A stretch of DNA of 64,000 nt from CAVQEG01 sp963711465. GTDB taxonomy: Bacteria > Bacteroidota > Ignavibacteria > OLB7. Within the stretch, counting starts at the first letter, position 1. Each line of letters starts with the position of its first letter. Made by a program: the position numbers and the translations under genes. Below, piece after piece: positions 41,901 through 49,445 of this stretch. The DNA lies in assembly GCA_963711465.1 (NCBI GenBank), contig CAVQEG010000001.1, forward strand, positions 1,984,001 through 2,048,000, written 5' to 3'. The notes under the pieces were generated by a model that saw only the letters and a list, made by a program, of their open reading frames with translations, was not told the origin of the DNA and did not search any database.

Positions 41901-42734
41901 GATGATCAGCGCGCGGGTCGTGTCGTACCCGCCAACGTTGAACCGCACGTGCGTGCTGTCGGTCCGATTGAACGCGCAGAGCACCGAGACGCGTCGTCCA
42001 TCGATCTCCTGATAGGCAACCGGACGTCCCTGATAGAGATCCCCAAGCGACGACTGCATCCGAAGCTGCCCGAGCGAGTCGATTCGCACACCCTCCGATC
42101 CGTCCACCCGCATGCGGATCGCCGACGGATCGCCCCCCGGACGCACGACCACGTCGTAGCGGGGGTAGCCATGGTCGACGTAGTGCACGACGTCGACGCC
42201 GCGGTACATCGCCTGCGTCACGACCTCATCGAATCCCGAGACCCGTCGTGCCCACCGGGTGGTGTCACGTCCACGCAGGAAATTGTAGTATCCGCGCGAC
42301 CGCCCGACGCCATGGGATGAAGTCGCACGCGAGGAGTTCTCGAAGCGCACACGGATGACGTGACCGCGCCTCGTGCCGCCCGCGCCTCTGCCGAAGCGGG
42401 AGAACCCGCGCCGCGAACCAGTGGAGGTATCAACCATGGCGTGGTAGTCGTAGACCATCCCGTCGTCGGTGATCCAGGTCGTGATGCCACCGCCCCGCAT
42501 CATGTAACGGACCGTCGAGTCCCACTGACCACGGTTCTCGATGAAGACCGACGCCCGAGGCGACGGAACACCACGTGCCCTCGACGGAGTTCGCCCACGC
42601 TGCATCGACGCAGCGGCGCCGACGTTCACGTGGCGGTGCACCAGCGCGCTGTCGCTCTGCGCACGAGCGGTCGCCCCGCATACCGTCACGATCACGACGA
42701 GTGCGATGATCCCGCCAGGAAAGAATGCTCTCAT
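38988..42734 (-). CDS. Secreted SBBP-repeat / glycine-rich protein upstream of RHS G
   Basis: 1,248 aa from ATG 42734 (the frame is open 71 codons further, but MRAFFPGGIIALVVIVTVCG is a clean signal peptide). A DUF7948-like N-terminal domain (SVFIENRGQWDSTVRYMMRG) is followed by at least eight SBBP beta-propeller repeats (FSTYLGGSGDDWARAVTVD, then variants with GSGSDEATG, GGSGLDNATG). A C-terminal section (from about residue 870) has long Gly runs (GGGGGNARGGGGGGG, MGGGGGGGDRP). No T9SS sorting domain or membrane anchor is seen at the end. It directly precedes RHS G, and a remnant of a homologue precedes orphan D, so the pairing is recurrent; a role in display or delivery is inferred only. 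Confidence 0.85.
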   Translation of the reverse strand: MRAFFPGGIIALVVIVTVCGATARAQSDSALVHRHVNVGAAASMQRGRTPSRARGVPSPRASVFIENRGQWDSTVRYMMRGGGITTWITDDGMVYDYHAMVDTSTGSRRGFSRFGRGAGGTRRGHVIRVRFENSSRATSSHGVGRSRGYYNFLRGRDTTRWARRVSGFDEVVTQAMYRGVDVVHYVDHGYPRYDVVVRPGGDPSAIRMRVDGSEGVRIDSLGQLRMQSSLGDLYQGRPVAYQEIDGRRVSVLCAFNRTDSTHVRFNVGGYDTTRALIIDPIVFSTYLGGSGDDWARAVTVDSAEAVFVVGYTGSLDFPTTVGVYSDSTLGSWDVFLTKLTADGTEALFSTYFGGSGSDEATGVAIDSNEVVICGNTESSDLPTPYGWDTTLGGGSDGFVARISTDGIAVNAATYIGGSDADGCTGIAINSVGRIAIAGSTTSSDLPVVNALQSTTGGGEDAMLALFDYRLDTVQFVSYLGGSGLDNATGIGIDSSDRIHVTGLTDSASFPTTANAAQATDGSPGYTTAFYSRLSSDGTQLLYSTFLGGSGSEESYGIAVTPGGEALVTGRTASSDFPTTPVGVYQSSYGGTTDAFVTRYDTAGTVVYSTFLGGPQYEAASGIAVDERGFAYTCGTASDSFPTVSGSFDTTANGYDDGFVAVLDSVGSTLTYSTYLGGATSNDWQTAIVAFGVNKAITVGRSQSTDFPTSIGAFQGSLTANVDATVTRLYTVASAGDTSTRGVVNSSRPVVGIESCGECIYVDKPAPGEPLGFASGDRLLIMQMSGALFDEENRRTFGTIDAYGSAGLYEFATVTATNDVVIGGDSLVCVEIGSGLTFAYSPRTDPVQIIHVPQYHDVTIAGAPLTVAPWDGTSGGVLVLEASGTITLEDDIDVSGKGFRGGDPSDEDVLYSDESFYDYVLDYSEHYYSGMKGEGIGDAHRSITGDHWRGRGPLVSGGGGGNARGGGGGGGSNRTAGGDGGRQAQLGPADTLCPRSSVGGVGGVLLAYHYQTPYRVFMGGGGGGGDRPTDNAPGHSQFGGWGANGGGIIILRAAEIHGVTTNGIKPTISANGSSGGFATFGGGGGGGAGGAIVLGIPSMTGQIEIAANGGNGANVWGLTDYCYGPGGGGGAGYIRIGDDDVSETDFPMHDAGGDAGQQWSNGSTHTCAGLTVNYGATDAADAPARHAGAFTLPGTAMPPLSAILTDPQWWGSTVDVRSDVWLAAEERLEVSGGTRCRPGVHLHVIAMHW

Positions 42735-42943
42735 GGGATACCCCAGATTCAATCCACTGATAGACTGTTGACCAACCGACGATGCATGAACTGCCGAACC
42801 GACCGCGACGCTAACTCCATTGGTCCGCCCGCTCCACCGCTCTTCCCGCCGGAGTTCGAATGCTCGACTTCCCGACGCGCAACCAGCGGATGCCAGGTGT
42901 GCGGCGCGTTCGTCTCGAGTAGCTCGACCAGCTCCAGACGCCG

Positions 42944-43519
42944 TCAATCCGGCATGTGCGACTTCTGCAGTACCAGATACCGGAAATCCGTCTGCGGACT
43001 CTGCAGGTACGCATCCAACAGAAGGAGGGTGAACTCATCCGCCTGCTGAGGATCGGTAATGACGAGCTTCTTGTCCACGACACGGACTGCGAGCCCGTAC
43101 TCCAGCGTCATGGTCTCAATGCGCGCGATCCGCTGCCCGTCCATCGTCATGAACCGCTCCTCCCGAGCGATCGCTGCCAGACGCCTGAGGATCCGGATCC
43201 CCGCCGCATCAACCACGGTGTGCAGATGGTTGATACCGTCGACGCAGTTCTGGCGTTCGAGCGATTCAATCACACCGTTAGCAGCTGCACGGAAGCCATC
43301 CTCCAGGCACAGAAGCACCTCGAAGTGCTTCTTGTTGAATACGTACCACTGACCGTGCGCCAGAATGCAGTCAAACTCGTTGTCGAACGTGAAGGTCTCC
43401 TGCGCCAGCGGCACCAGTTGCGCAGAGGTCGTGTTGAACGTAAAGCGCATCCGACGCCGCCCGTTTCGAGCCTCGTGATCATCGACCGCGATCTTCGATC
43501 GAGACGTCTTCCGAAACAA
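42944..43519 (-). pseudogene. C-terminal part of a DUF4868 (KwaB-like) protein
   Basis: About 191 aa from a TTG; the frame is open a little further up (LRVIRSAPAPPILLFRK). FTFDNEFDCILAHGQWYVFN and NKKHFEVLLCLEDGFRAAAN match the DUF4868 pattern (strand pair, then nKk.FE). The end, VVDKKLVITDPQQADEFTLL then LLDAYLQSPQTDFRYLV, matches the conserved C-terminus of KwaB, the effector of the Kiwa anti-phage system. Intact relatives are about 300 aa, so the N-terminal part is missing, and no KwaA-like four-helix membrane protein is next to it. Just upstream is a scrap of RHS core in another frame, so this looks like a recombination remnant. Confidence 0.6.
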
Positions 43520-43549
43520 CAGGATCGGGGGCGCCGGCGCCGAACGAAT

Positions 43550-43668
43550 GACACGGAGGGATTCGCCGGACCGAAGTACTGCTTGCGCAAGCGGTTGCCC
43601 TGCGCGTCGTATAGCACCGCGACCGATGGCGCAATTGATTTCCCCGATGAGGGGTACGATCCGGTCAC
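43550..43668 (-). pseudogene. RHS core scrap (module F)
   Basis: The minus strand reads APSVAVLYDAQGNRLRKQYF then GPANPSVSFV. It is clearly related to the core of module D (FLYDAQGNRVRKRVYGPANP) and unlike the commoner FTYDAAGNRVRK version. It is joined at both ends to unrelated DNA: the KwaB-like fragment downstream and the immunity gene of module E upstream. It is the smallest RHS remnant in the array. Confidence 0.7.
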
Positions 43669-43715
43669 GTAACGTTTACCGTTCGCGTCGATCCGTTGCT
43701 ACCCAACACGCAATT

Positions 43716-44024
43716 TTACCGACTGAGGATTCCAACCCAAACCAGCATCAGCACAATGAAATATCCGAGCGCCCACGTCCCGGGACAAATCCATCGGTAA
43801 CCGTCTGGAAATGCCGTTGCATATAGCCAATTGACGATTAACAATACCAGCGTCGGTACGGCAAACATCATCGCTAGGCTCTCGATCGTATCGCTCACAG
43901 GACCAGAAATGGGAGAGTCCCTGTTGTAAATCATGAAAAGGAAGCGATGCGTCATAAGCGTAGCAAAGCCGTTAAGAGCTATCACCGACAGGAAGAACAG
44001 TAGGCGACGTTTGGAAGGGCTCAT
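43716..44024 (-). CDS. Putative immunity protein of module E, multi-pass membrane
   Basis: 102 aa from ATG 44024, one base after the stop of RHS module E. Three hydrophobic segments are visible: LLFFLSVIALNGFATLM, LAMMFAVPTLVLLIVNWLY and LGYFIVLMLVWVGILS. A small integral inner-membrane protein is a common immunity type for membrane-damaging or lipase effectors, which fits the lipase-like tip of E. AT-rich relative to the core. Confidence 0.65.
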   Translation of the reverse strand: MSPSKRRLLFFLSVIALNGFATLMTHRFLFMIYNRDSPISGPVSDTIESLAMMFAVPTLVLLIVNWLYATAFPDGYRWICPGTWALGYFIVLMLVWVGILSR

Positions 44025-44025
44025 T

Positions 44026-45837
44026 TCATTGATCGGTGGACGGAATCTGACCGTCACTCTCATATGTTCCATCATCCGACCGCTTCCAGACCGTTCCGTT
44101 CTCGCCGAATCGAGCGAATTTCGCCTTACCGCTACCAGTCTTCAACGTCTGGACCGGCTTGGGTGCAACACCAGTCGCATCTGCATTTGGGTTACCGGAC
44201 TTCCCTTGGAAGGTGAGGACCATATGAGCATCTCGGAGGGCTTGGACATCATCCCAGACTTCCGGTCTCGTCGTCGCGCCATGAACGTACAGCCAATCGA
44301 TTGACGTTAACACGACACCGTACTTGTCGACATTTGCCATTGTCCATGTTTCGTCCACCATCGGATCATCCTCATAACCGAGCTGGTATGTCTCTGCCGC
44401 TGGATGGGCGACAATGTCGCGTGCCTGGCGAGGCGACAGATGAACAACCACAGCTACCGTGTAGCCAGCCTCAGTAAGCACGTCTTCGACACCCTCGCCA
44501 AACGCTGCGCCCATACTATGAGTTACAATATTGTATACCTCACCTGACTTCAGCCCCTCAATCAACGTCTCCATATTGTTTCTAGCCCAAATTCTACCGG
44601 CATTCCGCCGCTGATCCTCCGTCGAAAGTCCGGGGCATGAGCCATTGATGTAGGTTGAATTTCCGGAATAGTCGCCAAAGAACTCCTCGGCGCGCCTTTC
44701 AAATTCTCCATCTCCGCCCCAATATCGAGCCTCAGAGTATTTTCCTATAAACATTTTCCATGCCCATCCCGGAAGATCCTCTCCGACATATCCGTTTATA
44801 TATAGAATCTTGTTCCCGTCTGGGTCGATCACATTCAGCGGGCTACAGATTCCATAGACGTAAGGTCCTGTCGATGGATCCTCGGACGAACAACGATCCA
44901 CTGACATCCATCTGCCAAGCCGCGAATCGTACAATCGTGCCCCGTAATCATACACATTCCCCTCCCCACTCCACTCATCATCCCTCTCCTTCCCATTGAA
45001 CCCAAACCGCCACTCCCCACCTTCCCAACTCCGTCCCGGCTGCACCATGCCGAACGCGTAGTAGTTCGCGTAGCTGCTCACCACCGCCACGAACGGATAC
45101 GTCCCTGACTGCGCCGTCGGTTCCTTCATATCCGTCACCACCACCCGCACGTTGCCCAGGTGGTCCTTCAGCTCGTAGTACTTCTCCGAGAGCACCCGCA
45201 CGTGGTACTCGTTCGTCGTGTCGATCGCAGTGCCTTCGCCTGCCGGACGGGCGAGATCCGTCGGCTTCGTCTCGGCGATGCGTCCCTGCGCGCCGTTGCC
45301 GTAGATCACCCACTCGGCCAGTCGGAATGCTTCGGCACAGTTGGGCTCGCACGGGTTCGGATCGGTGCCGTCCGGTATCCCGTCGGAGTCCTGATCGCCG
45401 GCTGGTCCCGCCGTGCATGGACACGGATCGACCTCATCCGGAACGCCGTCGCCATCGATGTCGCCGCCCGGAGGGGGGTTGGTGGGGTCCAGCGAGTCCG
45501 GATCGCACAGGTTCGGAATGCCGTCGTTGTCGGTGTCGACGCCTTCGTGCGGGCTCGGCTCCGGATCGACACAGTTCTCGTAGATCGCCACCACCTTGCC
45601 CCCTGCTTCGTAGACGTAGTATGTGGAGCGCACCTGCGTCGTGTCCGTCGGATCGATCACCTCCTTGCGCACCCGGTTGCCGGCGGCGTCATAGGTGAAC
45701 CGAAGCACCGTCACGTTGTTCTTCTCGACTGAGAGCACCTTGCCGTAGATGCTCCACTCGATGTTCGTGATGTTCTCCGAGACGTCGCCGATCATGTTTC
45801 CGATCGCATCGTACGTGTAGTTGCGTGTGTCGTTCAT
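44026..45837 (-). CDS. RHS module E: orphan RHS core with lipase-like tip
   Basis: 603 aa from ATG 45837 (MNDTRNYTYDAIGNMIGD), where RHS homology begins at NYTYDAIGN. The calcium-repeat block is a variant (PNLCDPDSLDPTNPPPGG, VPDEVDPCPC) shared only with module D. The core end is FGFNGKERDDEWSGEGNVYD. The tip (about 265 residues after VIDPDGNKIL) contains GEVYNIVTHSMGAAFGEGVE, a nucleophile elbow of alpha/beta-hydrolase lipases (T-H-S-M-G in place of G-x-S-x-G), and later WLYVHGATTRPEVWDD. A phospholipase or esterase acting on membranes is likely; the membrane immunity protein agrees. Confidence 0.75.
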   Translation of the reverse strand: MNDTRNYTYDAIGNMIGDVSENITNIEWSIYGKVLSVEKNNVTVLRFTYDAAGNRVRKEVIDPTDTTQVRSTYYVYEAGGKVVAIYENCVDPEPSPHEGVDTDNDGIPNLCDPDSLDPTNPPPGGDIDGDGVPDEVDPCPCTAGPAGDQDSDGIPDGTDPNPCEPNCAEAFRLAEWVIYGNGAQGRIAETKPTDLARPAGEGTAIDTTNEYHVRVLSEKYYELKDHLGNVRVVVTDMKEPTAQSGTYPFVAVVSSYANYYAFGMVQPGRSWEGGEWRFGFNGKERDDEWSGEGNVYDYGARLYDSRLGRWMSVDRCSSEDPSTGPYVYGICSPLNVIDPDGNKILYINGYVGEDLPGWAWKMFIGKYSEARYWGGDGEFERRAEEFFGDYSGNSTYINGSCPGLSTEDQRRNAGRIWARNNMETLIEGLKSGEVYNIVTHSMGAAFGEGVEDVLTEAGYTVAVVVHLSPRQARDIVAHPAAETYQLGYEDDPMVDETWTMANVDKYGVVLTSIDWLYVHGATTRPEVWDDVQALRDAHMVLTFQGKSGNPNADATGVAPKPVQTLKTGSGKAKFARFGENGTVWKRSDDGTYESDGQIPSTDQ

Positions 45838-45889
45838 CACAACCAATGAGTCACATTATCTCGCCGGAGGTTAGACAACCAAATCGCTC

Positions 45890-46453
45890 CTATGACGCAA
45901 TAGGCGCGAACATCAAGCAATAGAACGCCACATGAAGCGCCAACCCTGCCAACACAATCCGATTACGCCACCGACGATCGCACTTGCAGATTGTCAATTC
46001 GCAGAAGACGACCGCCCCAGCAATCCCGGAACAAGTCACCGCCAATAGCACATGAATCATAAAGAATTGAAACTTCGTTTTGGCATAGGAAACTGCCCTT
46101 AAGCTATCGGATCCGTACCTTGGAACTACTTCATAGGTTGACGCTCGTCCACTCGGCGCGACCCCTACCACATACAAATACGTTGGATTTATGGCCGAAT
46201 AGTCTACAGAACCGCTAAATCGATGCATGTCGAAGTACCTTCCCCCACTCGCATCCCGAAATTTCTGGAGGTCCAACGGATTGCGAGGGACCAGATAGGA
46301 TTCGTGGCAATCGGGCAAACCGATGCGAATGTCATAGAATTCGCTAATCGCTGTAGGATTAATGAATCCGTAACAATTCAGAAGGATGACAATAGGTACG
46401 ATCCACACGACCAACGCCGTAGCAATGCCCACCGTCTTGCATGTTGTGTTCAT
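45890..46453 (-). CDS. Putative immunity protein of module D, multi-pass membrane
   Basis: 187 aa from ATG 46453, one base after the RHS D stop. One N-terminal helix (VGIATALVVWIVPIVILLNC), a ~100-residue extracytoplasmic loop and two C-terminal helices (FFMIHVLLAVTCSGIAGAVV, IVLAGLALHVAFYCLMF) are seen. The topology suggests a periplasmic loop between membrane anchors. AT-rich. No family recognised; role by position. Confidence 0.6.
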   Translation of the reverse strand: MNTTCKTVGIATALVVWIVPIVILLNCYGFINPTAISEFYDIRIGLPDCHESYLVPRNPLDLQKFRDASGGRYFDMHRFSGSVDYSAINPTYLYVVGVAPSGRASTYEVVPRYGSDSLRAVSYAKTKFQFFMIHVLLAVTCSGIAGAVVFCELTICKCDRRWRNRIVLAGLALHVAFYCLMFAPIAS

Positions 46454-46454
46454 T

Positions 46455-48404
46455 TCACCGTGCCTCCTCGACCGCGTTCGCATCCCTATTCCGTTGCTCA
46501 ATGTCACGACTCTCGCCATCGAGGTAATCAAGCAGGTACGATTCAATTATGCGATCAATTGGTTTATCACGCCGCTCCGTTGTGAATACTGGATCATAGC
46601 TGGTATTCTTGGGTCCAGTATCGGCGCTCTTGGTGGTTTCCTTAAGTTGATCAGCATTCGGTGCAACGTCGAAAGGATTCTCAACGACTCCAAGATCGGC
46701 GAGGTACGATTGTAGAGCCTCCACAACCGTCTTACCTTGGGCGGCATCGCTTTCCAGATACGTTTCAAAATATACGCCTATAAGATTCGACGGCAGGTCC
46801 TCGAAATCGAACGATGAATTGCCACCGGTGACCTCGTTGTCCTCTCCACGAGAGAGCACCATGTGCCCGCTGATCAACCAATTGTCTGTGAACCACGCGC
46901 CGGCGGCGAGATGGCGCAAATCGAGCCAGCCCCAACGCTTCGAATACACATATCTCATCGTGATGTTGCGCCCGCCAGACGCTCCGGACGCCCCGAAGGT
47001 TGTTGGCGCTCCGCCGAACTGCTCAAGAAGATCGCCGAGATCCTGCACGTCATTGCTTTTCAGCATTTTGATAAGAGCCGACAAACTCGCGACCTCGTCT
47101 CGGGACGGTTCCCGACCGTCGGCATCCCTGTAGTTGATCGGATCTTGCGCCAGCACCGAGGACGGAGAGTACATGGGATAGCGTTCTTCGAGTGGGTCGG
47201 TGTTCCACCTATGCACCGCTTCGACGTCGTATCCGAAATCACCGAATACGAGATGGGCGCCGTACCCATTGCCGTCATTGTCCATCTCCTGCCCATTGAA
47301 CCCATACCGCCACTCCCCACCCTCGTAGTGCCGCCCGGGCTGGAGCATGCCGTAGGCGTAGTAGTTGGCATACGTGCTCACCACCGCAACGTACGGATAC
47401 GTCCCCGACTGCACCGTCGGCTCCTTCATGTCCGTCACCACCACGCGCACGTTGCCCAGGTGGTCCTTCAGCTCGTAGTACTTCTCCGAGAGCACCCGCA
47501 CGTGGTACTCGTTCGTCGTGTCGATCGGCGTGCCTTCGCCGGCCGGACGTGGGAGATCCGTCGGTTTCGTCTCGGCGATGCGTCCCTGCGCTCCGTTGCC
47601 GTAGATCACCCACTCGGCCAGTCGGAATGCTTCGGCACAGTTGGGCTCGCACGGGTTCGGATCGGTGCCGTCCGGTATCCCGTCGGAGTCCTGATCGCCG
47701 GCTGGTCCCGCCGTGCATGGACACGGATCGACCTCATCCGGAACGCCGTCGCCATCGATGTCGCCGCCCGGAGGGGGGTTGGTGGGGTCCAGCGAGTCCG
47801 GATCGCACAGGTTCGGAATGCCGTCGTTGTCGGTGTCGACGCCTTCGTGCGGGCTCGGCTCCGGATCGACGCAGTTCTCGTAGATCGCCACCACCTTTCC
47901 TCCCGCTTCGTACACATAGTAGGACTCCGCCATGTCGGTCGGGTTCGCCGGACCGTACACGCGCTTGCGAACACGGTTGCCCTGCGCGTCGTACAGGAAG
48001 TCGATGATCTGGTTCGGCTTCACGACCGATGCCACCTTGCCGTAGGTCGTCCATGCGATGCTCGTGATGCTCTCCGACTGGTCGCCGGTGAGCTCTCCGA
48101 TCGCATCGTAGGTGTAGTTCTGCTGGATTGGCTGCACTTCGAGGTCGCCGGCGATCGGCGATGGCGACGGGGCGCTCTCGATCAGGTGCTGCAGTCGGTT
48201 GCTCTCCTCACCGGTGACCGGCTGCTGCTCGTACTCGTAGGTCAGGTTGTCCATCGGTCCCGGATTCGACTGCGATCCATCGCGCGTCAGCGTCCGGATG
48301 TTGCCGCTTGGATCGTACGTGTACGACGTGTTGTACATCGCGCCGGGATCGACCCAGCTGCCGCCGCTGTAGCTCTTGAAATCCGCCTGGAACAGGCGAT
48401 TCAA
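46455..48404 (-). CDS. RHS module D: orphan RHS core with unrecognised tip, fused behind an SBBP remnant
   Basis: 649 aa from a TTG at 48404; in-frame RHS-like sequence reaches about 48480 (GWSAPESFNAGANLFDGYRY). The TTG overlaps the TGA stop of the upstream SBBP fragment (TTGA), so re-initiation is possible. This core is the most divergent (DFKSYSGGSWVDPGAMYNTS, YEYEQQPVTGEESNRLQHLI). Its calcium-repeat block is almost the same as that of E. The tip (about 218 residues after YRDADGREP) contains KRWGWLDLRHLAAGAWFTDN and FEDLPSNLIGVYFETYLESD. I have no firm family; the membrane-type partner suggests an envelope target. Confidence 0.7.
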   Translation of the reverse strand: MNRLFQADFKSYSGGSWVDPGAMYNTSYTYDPSGNIRTLTRDGSQSNPGPMDNLTYEYEQQPVTGEESNRLQHLIESAPSPSPIAGDLEVQPIQQNYTYDAIGELTGDQSESITSIAWTTYGKVASVVKPNQIIDFLYDAQGNRVRKRVYGPANPTDMAESYYVYEAGGKVVAIYENCVDPEPSPHEGVDTDNDGIPNLCDPDSLDPTNPPPGGDIDGDGVPDEVDPCPCTAGPAGDQDSDGIPDGTDPNPCEPNCAEAFRLAEWVIYGNGAQGRIAETKPTDLPRPAGEGTPIDTTNEYHVRVLSEKYYELKDHLGNVRVVVTDMKEPTVQSGTYPYVAVVSTYANYYAYGMLQPGRHYEGGEWRYGFNGQEMDNDGNGYGAHLVFGDFGYDVEAVHRWNTDPLEERYPMYSPSSVLAQDPINYRDADGREPSRDEVASLSALIKMLKSNDVQDLGDLLEQFGGAPTTFGASGASGGRNITMRYVYSKRWGWLDLRHLAAGAWFTDNWLISGHMVLSRGEDNEVTGGNSSFDFEDLPSNLIGVYFETYLESDAAQGKTVVEALQSYLADLGVVENPFDVAPNADQLKETTKSADTGPKNTSYDPVFTTERRDKPIDRIIESYLLDYLDGESRDIEQRNRDANAVEEAR

Positions 48405-48799
48405 GACGTCGTACCGGTAACCGTCGAACAGGTTCGCACCTGCATTGAAGGATTCCGGTGCCGACCACCCCTCCCCCGAACCATCCCGGTGTCGACACTA
48501 CGACGAGCGGTGAAATACTCGTACAGGACCCCGTCCCAAGTGATCCACGGGTTCAACCCATCCCCCCGAAGAAGGAACCGAACCGTCGAGCCCCACTGAC
48601 CGCGGTTCTCGATGAACACCGCTGCACGGTTGTTCGCAATCGATGCAACGACGGCGCTGAGCTGCTTCGAATGCGATCGAGCCGATCCAACGACGATGTC
48701 GCGACGATGCGTTGAGTCATTGCGCTGGGAGAGGCACGTCCCTGCTGCAGATCCAGCGATGACCAGAACGAGCGTAGCGCGAATGAGGTGTGTATTCAT
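48401..48799 (-). pseudogene. N-terminal remnant of a second SBBP/DUF7948 protein
   Basis: ATG 48799 starts a signal peptide (THLIRATLVLVIAGSAAGTC). The DUF7948 opening AAVFIENRGQWGSTVRFLLR then GDGLNPWITWDGVLYEYF is clearly related to the complete SBBP gene at 38988-42734 (SVFIENRGQWDSTVRYMMRG). Homology ends near 48500; the frame then runs over the RHS D core in the wrong phase and stops at 48401. It is the scar of a deletion that joined an SBBP gene to an RHS gene. Confidence 0.75.
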
Positions 48800-48930
48800 G
48801 GTTGCACATTCGGCGGTGGACATCCTTGTCTCTCCAAATCGTGGCGGAAACGAAGTGTTTCCGAAAGGTTCAACGTGATACGCAGGGCTGCGTCGAAGCG
48901 CCAGGCCATGGACTCGGATGGTCATTTCCG

Positions 48931-49437
48931 CTATGAAGATTCACCCATACTCGACCGACCGCAGAAGTCACAAATGACCTTTCGGACCTTGCTCAATTCG
49001 GACTGCAGGTCGGAATCAGTGACGTCCCAACCCTCATCCCGCTCCTCAATGAAAGCATAATACGCGTGAACAGGGACAAACAATGATTCCCCCAGTTGGC
49101 GCCAGTCATCGCCCCATGGTGCAGCGAATTTTGAGTCAGAAAAATCGCACAAAAACTTCGCGCCTTCTGCCAATAGTTCGTCCATACCGCAAATCGTGCA
49201 GCTGACAAAGCTGGGCACATTCTCTTCCTGAACGTAAACGCATCCGGCACGCACCCATATGTCGTTGAACAGCGCCTCCAGAGTCGATTCGTCGCCGCAG
49301 AATCTGCACGCGGCAAGCTCGACCAAGAACGGATCAACGATACCGTCGGCTACTGCCATACGAGCAAAATCTGGAAAATTCCTTGTCTTTATGTAGCCAT
49401 ACCTTAGGAAGATTTCGAACATCTCCAGGATTCTCAT
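48931..49437 (-). CDS. Putative cytosolic immunity protein of module C, CxxC pairs
   Basis: 168 aa from ATG 49437, 8 bp after the RHS C stop (the frame is open ten codons upstream). It is the only immunity candidate here without signal peptide or membrane helix. Three CxxC-type pairs (CRFCGD, CTICGM, CDFCGR) suggest bound zinc; the body is acidic and aromatic (WRQLGESLFVPVHAYYAFIE). A cytosolic partner suggests that tip C acts in the cytoplasm, for example on nucleic acid. Confidence 0.6.
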   Translation of the reverse strand: MRILEMFEIFLRYGYIKTRNFPDFARMAVADGIVDPFLVELAACRFCGDESTLEALFNDIWVRAGCVYVQEENVPSFVSCTICGMDELLAEGAKFLCDFSDSKFAAPWGDDWRQLGESLFVPVHAYYAFIEERDEGWDVTDSDLQSELSKVRKVICDFCGRSSMGESS

Positions 49438-49445
49438 ATACAACC

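Noticed and set aside
42735..42947. Upstream extension of the SBBP gene
   Set aside because: The clean signal peptide begins at 42734; the preceding codons look random and overlap the end of the KwaB-like fragment.
42944..44024. A complete Kiwa anti-phage system
   Set aside because: Only the C-terminal part of a KwaB-like protein is present. The nearby membrane protein (43716-44024) sits directly behind RHS E as its immunity gene and has three helices, unlike KwaA's usual position and topology.
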